Of a stretch of 64,000 nt of DNA, positions 12,091 to 23,400 are shown piece after piece. Both the position numbers and the translations under genes were made by a program. The notes below the pieces were generated by a model. It worked only from the letters and a program-made list of their open reading frames with translations. It ran no database searches and was not told the DNA's origin. How positions within the stretch are numbered: the stretch's first letter is position 1; every line of letters starts with the position of its first letter. This stretch comes from Tubiluchus corallicola (taxonomy: Eukaryota > Priapulida > Priapulimorpha > Priapulimorphida > Tubiluchidae), in assembly GCA_030141605.1 (NCBI GenBank), contig JAQGDQ010000006.1, positions 310,001-374,000 of the forward strand, read 5' to 3'.

Positions 12091-15000
12091 ATGGACGAAG
12101 ACTCAATTTTAACTACTTTGAAAATACTAATTATAGGTGAAAGCGGTGTTGGTAAGTCAAGGTGAGTTCAACTGTCCTTGTTAAGTAGTTTGAATTCAGA
12201 AAAATAAAGGTCTTATGGTTTGTTTAGGATTATGAATATGATATTCAATTAAGTATGCAAAAGATTAAAATGTTTTGTACTAGCTTTTGTACTGATAAAG
12301 TAAATTAATTATTTAGACAGTTATATAAAAAGCACACTAGTGTATTGATTTGTAGTGTGCTTTCTTATATTTTATATAGCTGTCTAAATATATTTTATCA
12401 TTACAAAAGCTAGCACAAAACATTTTAATCTTATTTACTCATTATGTAAAAATAATTTCGTTTTTAGAACTTTTAGTTTAGATTAATTTAATTTTTTTCG
12501 CACAATAAACAAGGAAAGGTACAACAAAAGTACTGGGACCACCGGCGTGCTGGAGGAATAATAATACCAATTCAAAAGATTGAGTGTTAATAAATCTGAT
12601 GGACAAGAAACAGAACAGATGACCAGTCAGATTTCAACAAGATTAATATCTAAATATTTTTTTAACTGATTAACGAATTATTACTCATTACGGAAATCGT
12701 ATTACAGAGTCGCTTGTTGATATAGGCGTATATGATAAAAACAGTGATGAGTAGATTGAAGCTAAGAACTTTCACATTTTGTTTAAACAAATTGGCATAA
12801 TGGAAGTTCCCAGTTTACGACTTTGCCAATTTACACGAATTATGGCTTTAAGAAGGGGTAGTTAGATAACATGTAGTGTTCTTCTGAGATTTGTCATCGT
12901 CATAATCGTAAACAAAACAAAGTGGCCGTCAAATCTCAAAAATTTTTATTTTTCAAAATTTTTGAGACTTAACAATCACTTTGTCTTGTTTACGATTATG
13001 AGGGTAGCTAGACAATTTTTACCTAATTTAACGATGCTAAATTTTATTAAATAGCACTATTTTTTATTGTCTACTGAACAAGAGATTAAAGCATGTTTTG
13101 CCTTTTTTAATCTTTGTAAAAGTTAGCTCATCTTTACAGCTATTTTGTCTTTGGTGGCATTTGTTAATGCTTTAATTTTGTCAGATTTGTGCGATTGATT
13201 CCAAAACTGGGTTATATAATACACTCATTTGACTGTTTAACCTTTTGTGCACTTGCACATTTAACATAATAACAGTTCGATATATTACATTAACCATTTC
13301 GCTATGTAAGGCGGCAGTGTGCCGCCTATGTTTTTCATGCAAGTGACGGCAAGTTGTAGACTACTGCCCAAGCTCAGCACTAAATGCAGTCACCCAGGTC
13401 TGTTTACTTCGTAGAAAAGTTTAGCAACTGCCGGTTTGGGGTTGCTTCGCAACAAGTAATGCTAACCAGCCAATTAGCATCTGTAGTAGGGTGCATTCCA
13501 CAATACTGGTCTGTATGGTATGTTCTCACGCAAAATCACTTGTAGATCATTGACGAAGCGTATGCTTATTTATGAGGTTGTGCACGTGTGTGTGTGTGTG
13601 CGTGCGTGCGTGCCTGTGTGGGTTTGCATGCGTGCATACTAATATTTAATATTAGTACTCAATAATGAACAACTATTTGTTTATTTACAACATTTTGGTT
13701 TATTAACCCACCAATTGAAGTTATTGTCAAATGTGAAAAGGTCAGTGTGGCCTAGCTAAAAAGCAGCTACATAGTGAAAGGTTTAATACACATTGAGCAA
13801 AAACAGATGAGCATCACGCTGCATCGAGTAGCTAAAAATACTAGTATCATGTTGTAGAAAAACTCAGTGTTTGCAGACTTGTTTTTTTCTAAATGCAATC
13901 TAAATTTTGTTCTTCAATAGTATTAACATACATTTGGGTGGCCCTTTTAAACTGATTAACTGTAACAGCTTCCATGGCCTTTTGAAGTAATCCGTCCCAC
14001 GGATCAATTATCCTTTGGCTAAAAAAACATTTTCTGACATTCAGCTTTGTTCTTTTTTTATACAATTGTAACTGGTGTAGTCCCATGGTCCTCCTATGAC
14101 TTCTAAATGTGAAGAATTTAGACAATTTATTCCTATGTCTTTGTCAATATCATTTATGTAAATTAAATTAGAATTAAAGGTCCCAGGACTGATCCTTGAG
14201 GTAATAAAAGGTTATGTGGAAGAGAAGAGGTCATTTTGAATATTTTGAAGAAAATCATCAGAATTAACTGTACATTAAATTTTTAGTGTTGATCAGAATG
14301 TTAGAATAATTCTAGACATGGAGATAATTCTTTATGATAAGAATAAATACATCTAATAAAAATATTACTTTTTTTATTATTTTGTGACTGATGTAACCAA
14401 AATTATTTTTCTTTATTGTATGTTCATTCAGTGAACACAAAACTGCAACATGTTTGCAGTGCTCAGCAGTTGTGTTTAAGTCGTTTTTGGTTCTACATCA
14501 CTCATTTTTATAATGATGTTTGTGATACGTATTTATTAACAATACCAGCACACTGACATAATTCCTGTCTAGATACTTTGAGATTCAGCAAACATGAACA
14601 ATTTTTACTTACAAGCTACGTTAATTTAGACAATGTTTTGCATAATGGTATTTCTTTGGCAGAAATCTTCATGGCTGAGTTGTGAAGTTTTAACAGATCA
14701 GTTGTAACCATCTCTTTTAATTCTGTGCATTGACCGATTCATCTATTTTTCATAATGATCTGCAGCCTTGTCCTCAATACTAGATCCTACAAGGAATTTT
14801 TGTATAGAACCATCTTGTAGTTTTTTGTACCTTCTCCTTTTCTTTATACAATATTCCAGGGTGCTTTAATGTGAAAGTACACTGCCATGTGTATTTACAT
14901 ATAATTAACTGGTTTCACGATTCCTTTTTTCAGTCTACTATTACGCTTTACTGATGATACTTTTGACCCGGAACAGGCTGCCACAATAGGGGTAGATTTT

Positions 15001-18000
15001 AAAGTAAAGACTATTTCTGTAGATGGCAACAGGTGTAAACTGGCAATATGGGTGAGTAATTTTAAGTATTTTTTGAGTTCTGATGCTATCGTATGTTAGA
15101 GATGTTCCTTTTTTGCTAAGGTAGTGAAATCTGAAAGCAGTTTTGAACTTGTATTATATGTCATATTGCTAACTTGTAAATGCTTATGTAAATTTTATAC
15201 TAAACTGCCTAACTTTTTCCTACTTTCTTTGGCTGCTTGGAAATAGTGCCAGTATATAAAATTACGTCATGATTTATGCACGTAAGTTGTGCGTAACTGG
15301 TATTCTGCTTTTTGTCACTTACATGTGTGACTCTACAACAAATTTGAATAGTCTAGTTACAATGAGGTGTTGCTCTAATTGCACCCTTTGCACATGCATA
15401 GGCCACGCGTGTGACACTTGTGAACAAAAAATTTGTTATTTTATAATGTTAAAATGTAAAAACTGTTATTTTATAATGATAGTGTGTTGATGATGTAAGC
15501 TAAGTTTAAATTATCTTTTCACAGGACACAGCAGGCCAAGAAAGATTTCGCACACTAACACCAAGTTATTACAGAGGTGCACAGGGTGTGATATTAGGTA
15601 GGTTGTAATACTTGACTAATCATACAATTCAGTTCAACAGTATAATAATCAGAGTTCATAATCTCAGCATACACTTTCAAAATGACATCTTGTGGGCTGT
15701 AATTTTTTGCAAAAATGATACTGACAAGATTACTAATATTTCATTCTATAATTGTTCTATGAACCAACATTCCTTTTAAGAAGTCATTGCCATTGAGCAA
15801 ATATTGCTATAAGCTGACTTGATGCAGGATAAAATATTTGACAGGATTTTGGTATGTTGAGCCAATTTGAATATGCATTGGAGATGAGCAAAATAGAACA
15901 GATAGTTGTCATACCTGATCACTGTATCATAAATGCTAATTTTATTGCTGTGTGGTAAAGTCTTTTGCAAATGCTGCACATGCAGGAAATCAAGAAATTA
16001 ACTCTCGCTAAACGTAAAGAAAGTACGTAAAACCTATCACGTGTAGCTATAAATGTTTTTAATATTTTTTCCAATATTTTAATCAATTTTTGTAATTATC
16101 TAATCATTTTTTCCAAAGCTGATTGGTGTATCATTGCCTAACACTCTGTAGAGGAAACACTATTATGTTTGCAATATGAATTGTAGTCTGCAACATTGCC
16201 ATAAAATGTCTGTCTGTTCTTAATTGACCACTTTTGTTACTTAGTCAATGCTGTTCGTTTCAGTTTATGATGTTTCAAGTAAATCATCTTTCGACAAACT
16301 TGGTGTATGGCTAAGTGAGCTGGAAACATTTTCTACTAGAAACGATATGGTGAAAATGCTAGTTGGGAACAAAATTGACAAGGTTTGTTATGTAACTTTT
16401 AACAACTTAACAAGACAAACTGAAATAAAAAGCTAATACAGTAGTCCGCTTAATAGACTCACTTTGGGACCGACGTGTTTTGACCAAATTAACCGATTGA
16501 ACCTATTAACCGATGGGTGAAGTATTACTGCTATAGAAGTATAAATTATCGGCTTACTATGCACTGCAAAGGCTTTTAATCAAATTTAGAAATGAAGTAA
16601 TGCCTAAATTCCTTTGTTCAGTTAGAAATTAGAAAAAAATATTTTAAAACATTAATTTATATAAGTGAATTAACAATAAATTAAAAAGTATACTTTTCTA
16701 GATCACACAAGTCTGTCTATTTGCAAAAATTACAAAAATTCCTTCAAAGTTGGCTACTTCATTTTCTCGCGAAGAAGTTGTCTCACAAAGTTGTCGTAAT
16801 TATAAAAACGTTGAAAATCTGTTGCTGTGTGATGCACGTATTCTGGTAAAACATTTAGCGCTTGATGTGCTTGAACTGCAGTTGGTGGTGCCGAGTAACG
16901 AGGTTAATTGCAGTGGGTAAGCGGATACAGATTCAAAGCAAAACCACTACACTAGCGTATCTGTTTATAAACGAAATGGTACTTAACATGGTTGTTTCTG
17001 CATACATAGTGCACAAAAGGGAAGTAAAGATGACATAAAAGTAGGAAAGGCTGTTTGGGCATATGCAAATGTCTTATTTTAAATATGTGAAGGAAAAATA
17101 TTGAGTCAACTAAGCGAAGTTGTTTGAGTCAATTACCTATAGTTTTTATGTGTATTTGAATAGAAGCGGCCCGTTTCAGGCATTTTTGAGTCAATTAAGC
17201 TATTGTCTATTAAGTGGCGACTACTGTACCTTTTGTTTCTTACTAAATTCTATGGCAAAAAAATCAGTTATAGGCTCATTTTTCCAAATCAGTTTGTTTT
17301 CTGTCTTTTTTTTATTGTACAAAATAATATTAATACTGTACTTCTATAATATTCAATGTTTTTTTGTTTAAATAAACTTTGTTATTTGCTATCAGTATAT
17401 GTATTTCTTTAGGATAAACGAGAGGTTGAACGATCTATGGGAATGACATTTGCCAGAAAACACTCCATGTTATTTATTGAAGCTAGTGCTAAAACCAGAG
17501 ATGGAGTTCAGTGTGCATTTGAAGAGTTGGTGGAAAAGGTTGGTGTTTGTTCAACTGTTTAAGAAGAGGGTGATAACATTTCGAATTGAACGAACTTGAA
17601 GTTTTATTTCTTGGAAAATATAAGCATTCTTATTCTTCATAACTAATTACTAAATCAAACTTTTTACTGGATTTTTTTCTTGATACTTTGTATGTATTTT
17701 TTATTGTCTACACACTTTTCTTCACTTTCTTTTCCTATTCTAATGTCTTCATTCTTACTTGTTCCCTGTACTTGTCTAAATATACTTGCTAGAGATGCGC
17801 ACAAATCGATTATTCGAATATGTTTGTTATTGTTCCAATAATAATAATATACTATTTGATTATTTGGCTTTGCATACTGTTGACCATTTGCGAAATGCCA
17901 CCTTGGCCCTGAGGCAACGCCATTGTCCTGATAAAAATAATCTGCAGTCTTTGCTGTCATATGGTAGAAAAACAATTTTTTCACTGTTATCTCACTGACC

Positions 18001-19060
18001 TGGGTAATTCACTAGAAAGTCAGTGGCATCAGAGAACTTACCTAGAACTTGCTAAGGGTACATTTTGGAAATATTCATGCAAATACTGCACAATGTTCAT
18101 TTTGCAAAAAAACTTAGGCTAAAAAAATTAAAATCAGTAGTATGTTTATCTGTTGCTTCTTACTTATTTTTGAATCATTATGACAAACAAACTTGTGTAT
18201 CATACATATTGGTGTTGCAGCCAATTAAATGTACAGCACTGAATAATTTTTATTATTAACGATACTTTTTGTGTTGTTGCATAAATTGTCTAACTTCAGT
18301 ATCGTTTTTTGTCGTTCGAAGTAATTTATCGTATCGTATCATCTAGAAAAGCCAGTTTATCGTTATCGTATGTTTGAAAAGTATCGTATCGTATCTTCAA
18401 ATTTGTATCCATTAACAGTATCCCTAGTTCCAAGTTCACCTGCCAAATTAGAAAAGAGAAAAAAACAAAAATATTCGTTTAGTTGAATCATATTAAATTA
18501 CGACATTAGTTTACACCAGAGCGCAATATGCGAGATCTTCAGGCAGAGTTACCGATGACAGAATCGTTCGTATGCCAAATTCCTGATATAATTAGGCCAA
18601 ACGAAGCCAAATTTAGCCAAATTCATTAAATAGATTATGACCGTGAATGTCAGAAGTTAATAAACTATTGCCGTGTATTTCACAATAACTATAAATTCTG
18701 CTGGCTAATGAGTTCTTGATAAACCAAATGCCTAAGACAAATTCCAAAATATTAGTTAAATAAAGCCAGTTGAATAAAGTTTCATTATGGTTGCGAAGAA
18801 CTTGAATTTTATTCCTGAAAACTTGGCACTTGAACAAGGTCATTTTAGTGGGACTTGCCCATCACTGTGATTTCCTGTGCCAAATTTTCCACTTTTGATT
18901 ATCTGCAATAATTATGAAGTTTATTATTCTTTTCATTACCCTTTTTCAGATTATTCAAACTCCTGGTCTTTGGGAGACAGATCGGCAAAGAGGGTTAATT
19001 TTAGCAGATGGAAGCACTTCTAATCGCACACAGGGAGGATATTGTTGCAAGTTTATGTGA
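12091..19060 (+). CDS. RAB18: RAB18 small GTPase, complete, spliced
   Basis: RAB18 is a membrane-associated GTPase acting at the ER and lipid droplets. Coding exons: 12091-12161, 14934-15051, 15525-15597, 16264-16382, 17413-17538, 18950-19060. All junctions are GT-AG with consistent phases, and the product is 205 residues (206 in human). It starts [18 protein letters not shown], with P-loop GESGVGKSS, effector loop [35 protein letters not shown], base-binding NKID, and EASAKT. The region after residue 170 ([13 protein letters not shown]) matches the family. The C terminus is GGYCCKFM, so CKFM is a possible CaaX box where vertebrate RAB18 has CSVL. An acceptor (TTTTCAG) immediately precedes the start codon by one base, implying an untranslated upstream exon. 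It is convergent with AAAS. Confidence 0.97.
12261..12432. repeat. Foldback repeat in RAB18 intron 1
   Basis: The left arm begins AAGATTAAAATGTTTTGT and ends near AAAGCACACTA. The right arm, ending CATTTTAATCTT, is its inverted copy with a few changes and one indel. Arm length is about 75 bases with a short loop near 12340-12350. It looks like a MITE. Confidence 0.85.
12901..13000. repeat. Foldback repeat in RAB18 intron 1
   Basis: The arms CATAATCGTAAACAAAACAA... and its inverted copy ...TTGTCTTGTTTACGATTATG enclose AAAAATTTTT-type sequence. The arms are about 45 bases with mismatches in the middle. It is distinct from the hairpin at 12261-12432. Confidence 0.8.
13889..14215 (-). mobile_element. 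Internally deleted LINE 3' fragment
   Basis: On the minus strand the sequence reads PQGSVLGPL (reverse transcriptase motif), then, after a frameshift, [10 protein letters not shown], then directly [20 protein letters not shown] and IIDPWDGL, which is the typical extreme C terminus of jockey/CR1-type LINE ORF2. The YADD palm motif and the connecting region are missing, so the copy has an internal deletion as well as a 5' truncation. It lies in RAB18 intron 1. Confidence 0.75.
16439..17226. mobile_element. pogo/Tigger-like non-autonomous transposon with TA duplication
   Basis: The left end reads CAGTAGTCCGCTTAATAGAC. The right end, read inward, is CAGTAGTCGCCACTTAATAG. Both are flanked by TA (16437-16438 and 17227-17228), the target duplication of Tc1/mariner-pogo elements. 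The 788-bp interior has no transposase. Parts near 16900-17000 match the element ending at 9167, so both belong to one family. It lies in RAB18 intron 4. Confidence 0.8.
17789..18427. mobile_element. Possible hAT-like element in RAB18 intron 5
   Basis: The left boundary CTAGAGATGC and the right boundary, read inward, CTAGGGATAC are inverted near-copies. Next to the ends are TATCGTATCGTATC-type and TTCGAATA-type words, common in hAT subterminal regions. No matching 8-bp target duplication was found, so the call is tentative. Confidence 0.3.
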
Positions 19061-20489
19061 CCTAGAAATTAAGATATAATATTAGAACTCTTTACGACTT
19101 TACATTTTTACATCAATTTCTGTATTTCGATCTGCAATTTCTTGTTGGTCGTAGTTGAAGGCAACATCGGAAAATGCAGCTCATAAATACTCTGACTTCC
19201 TACAGTTTGTCTGGCAAACCTAACCTTTTCCCAAATAAAAGGTTATTTAATAACCTTTGGTTAACTGAAGAAATGAAGTAAAACATATTATTTTTCTCAT
19301 GTTTTCTCATCCAGTACCCTTATATTTGGTTTCTAAGAACTCTTCAGTCTTGATTCCAATACTGAGCTATGTTTAGCACACATATAAGGAAATAGACATT
19401 GTTTAAATTTTTTTCTAATAGAGCTGGCTCTATGCTACATAGATAGTGTATTGTATGTCCAGTTTTACATTGTGTTAATATATGTTTGTGTGTTTATGCA
19501 AGTCTTCCGGTAGGCTTGTAAGCGAATATTTTTGATACCGGTTTATAGTGTGGTGATATGGGTAAATCTGGAGGAATGTTTTTTCAAATTATTAGAACAC
19601 GGACTTGAGTTTTAAAATTCGTGCATTTACGGATATATGCATATAATGCTTATATGCTTATATCTGTCATTAACGTAAATTAATCTTAACAATTCAAGGA
19701 ATAATATTTGATTCGTAACAATTTCCAACTTTAGTTCACTTTTTATGATTTTTGATTGCCATTTTTTTAAAAAAAAATCGAGTTTGTGGCACGACGTTAG
19801 TAACTTTAATGTAATTGACTAGCCAAAACCAAAATAGAAACAGCATTAATTTTTTTATTTGCATACACAAGTGAAACTTGGCTAATCTCTAGTGTTTTAT
19901 TTATACTGTCTTGAACTAAAATAGTGTAGGTAGCTGTAAATAACTTTCATCTCTAATGTGATGTAGAAATGACACTGAAACAGGTGCTGCCTTTACCATA
20001 ATAAATAATTATTATTTTGTTGTGCAGCATGCAGCACCAGTTTCAAAACAAAATGTGCATTATAATACTGACAAAAAGATTATTTAAACTAATAGATTTT
20101 ATTTTATTTACTTGCTGATAGTTTGATAGTTGATAATCAAAAAAAGAAATTCAGTTAATTGACACATACATAGGTAATAAAAATGAGATCAATTGCTCAT
20201 TGTGTTAGAAACGTTGGTTGTAAAGCATTAAATATTTAATAATTCCTGTGAATTATGACTTTAAACCAGTGAAAACACATTAATGAGTACATACAGTAAA
20301 CACTAGGAAAAAGTTTGTAAATAAACTTACTTTCAAAGTAAACTTAAAACTTAAGAGCCTTGTTAGTTTTTATTCTGAAATGACATACATGTACAGTGAG
20401 GTACATATGGCTAATGAAATCACATTTTGCTGCATATAAGTTGCCTAAGCAGCATGTACAGAAATAAAAACAACACCAAAAGCTCAGCA
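19061..20489. other. Convergent RAB18-AAAS intergenic region
   Basis: AT-rich sequence between two tail-to-tail genes, expected to hold both 3' UTRs. No coding exon was recognised. A minus-strand AATAAA near 20104 could serve AAAS. Confidence 0.5.
19234..19239 (+). terminator. Candidate RAB18 polyadenylation signal
   Basis: AATAAA lies about 175 bases after the RAB18 stop codon. It is the first canonical signal seen downstream. Confidence 0.45.
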
Positions 20490-23400
20490 TCACCTATCCA
20501 CAGAAAATATTCTTCGAGAAGTGGAACCATTGGCAGTGATTGGTGTTGTTTGCTGTTGGTGTGCCAAAGCTGATTCTGTTATGAAAATTAATGGTATAAA
20601 CTGCACTTTTCCACTGCTCCAACACTGCAAATTTAAAAGACTATTTTGTAAACACAATTATAATACCTGGCAATTCCATTGAATTTAAAAAAACCACAAG
20701 GTACGTATTGTGACGTTAACTTGTCATTTATGCCACACGAGACTAATGCTGAATGAGCATGTAACTCATACTTAGTTGCCAACAACTAACTTGTATTAAA
20801 GTGATGGACATTTAAATCTTTATATATGTTTGATAAATCATGTAAAATACAAATCATCAGTTTATAAACTGTGATCACTCCGCCTTTCTTCACCTCATAA
20901 TAAATTCGTATATTTTATTACAGGTTGCCGTCCACATTAACAACACTGTCAGACTCCCACAGCAGTGCTAAACATTTACTTTATGCAACTACTTGTTAGA
21001 TTATTTTGAGCTAACCAAACACACTGGACCTAGTTGCATAGTTGCGTCTTTGCAAATGAATAGAACAAATCAAATGCTCTGAAAAAAATATTTGAAAATA
21101 CAAGATGACAAGTCGATGAAAGTTGCACAGCATATACTACAAGCAACAAAAATCCAAAAGCCACATTAATCTTCTCAAAGAGTCACACACCCATGTCTAA
21201 TAATAGTAAAAGTCTAGTAGGCAGATTAATAATTATTGTAATGGTTTCATATATACAAAAACAATTTTAAAAAATTACCACAGTTAATAAAGCACCCTGC
21301 TTGAAACCAGGCTGAAATCTAATTATGTTAGGGGTGTCACCATTCTCCCCTCTAACATATCCACTGAAAAATAAAACAGAAGGTAAATAACATGATATCA
21401 ATTGTTTATAAGGTTTTATTTAATTAATTTCACTTTTATCAATTGTTACACCCACAACAATGATGAAATAAACTCCCAATTATGAGTTTATTCCATCACA
21501 TCATGATACCAGATTGAAATTCTTTACAACAAATTAAAGGACAAGAAAACAGAATTCTTAAATAAAGCTTTAAAAAATTTGTCTTGAAGTTTTGTATCAA
21601 CACTTGCATGCAGTCTTTGTATACAGAACTTGCATTAGCAGTATCACTGTATAAAACTTGTAAATCAAGTGAAAATTTTGACTGGTATTACATTTTGTTA
21701 TGTAATACTGACTGATTGCTATGCAATTTTAAATTTGAATTGCATTATAGATACACTTACGAAAACATAAAAACATTTGCAAAAGTCCTTGAACATTACT
21801 AATTTACCTTATTTCTTAAAATTACTTTAAGATCGCTGCAGGGCAATCTCAAATAATCTAATGAGTAGATTATATAACTAAAATTGTTTTGATATGCAAT
21901 ACTACTTTTCACATTTCCATTGGATTAATGTATATAGTAATAATAAATCATTAAAAATTATGGTCCTCAATAATATATGCAAAGATATTAACAGAAGTAG
22001 CAATGGTTATGTTTTAAAAAATGCTTCACAAAAAATTCATTTGCTGTACAAAATATTGTTGTGTGTTTCGTATAGAAATTACTCTTCATTACTTTTAAAG
22101 TAAAATTTTTCCCAAAATTTAAACCCCCGCACTGACAATCAGATGCAACAATTTTGACAGTCAATTAATAAGTAAGAAATTGAAGCAGGTTCAGATAATA
22201 TGACGTATAATTCAAAAAATAATCAAAGCATCCACACATTTCACCAACTAAGCAATGTATATATTACTTTATTTTATCTATAATTAATAAAAAATTATGT
22301 TATTTTGGTGAAACAGTGACACTCTACCAGTTCCGTGAACACTATAAATTATTAAGAATTTTCTCTTCCAGTTATGTAAGCCTTTCACACAGGTGCATGT
22401 AATGCTAAGTAACATAACTCAGTAAGGAAAATTTCTTGAGACATAAAATTCCCTCAAAATTTCTTCTACTAGCAGTACTTTTTCCAGAAAAAACATCAAA
22501 TCATATTATCAAGTATGGAATGCTGACTATATTATAAGTTTGTGCCAGCTGCAATTGTTTTCACTTTCTAACATCCCAAAAGATAGGAATTAAATTTTAC
22601 TTGTCATTTTGTAATTATTTCAAAACAAAAGCATATTTGCTATAAATGTAAATTCAATAGTTTAGGGACTGTCGTTGACATTTTCTTAAAATGAGTAAGA
22701 ACAACTTTATTTATGGAAATAAAAAGAACATTACCATGGTGAAATGTCAACAACTGGATGGATTCTAGTTCTAAACAGTGCAACCATCTTGTTACAACAG
22801 CAATGATTGTTATCTCCAATAGCTAAAATCAAATAGTAATTTATTAGGCATTACCATCAAAGTCTTTGATTACGTCACACAAATGATGATAATCATGTAA
22901 AGGTTTTATGCAGTGCTTACATTTGAATATCACAGCAAGTCTTTCTCCAGTTGGATCCCACACCATGTCTTGTACAATCCCACCAATACTAAACACAATT
23001 GCAACATTAAAAAAGTTTCAGGTGCATAAATTACACTAGTATAAAAACTGCTACTAACTCTTTGCAACATGTTGGCTTTGTTCGATATTATCATGGTATG
23101 CTGTCAATTTTAAAATTATAGAACACTTGAAACTTTTAAAAACCAAAACTGGCCTTTTTCAGGGCTAATAAATTTAAATTAAAGAAATACTGATCCTGCT
23201 CTTTCTTTGAAAGGAATTGCAAGTTTTTTTATACATATAAATGTAGAAGAGTTACTATTTGTTATTACGTAAGTTCCCCTTTTTTACTCATGTTTTGTTA
23301 CAACAGAGGCAACTGGCAATGTTATAACAAAATTAGTGCTAACCACTTTTTACAATTTAAGCTACTACATGTAAGATCGCCAACTTTCTATTGTGACAGG

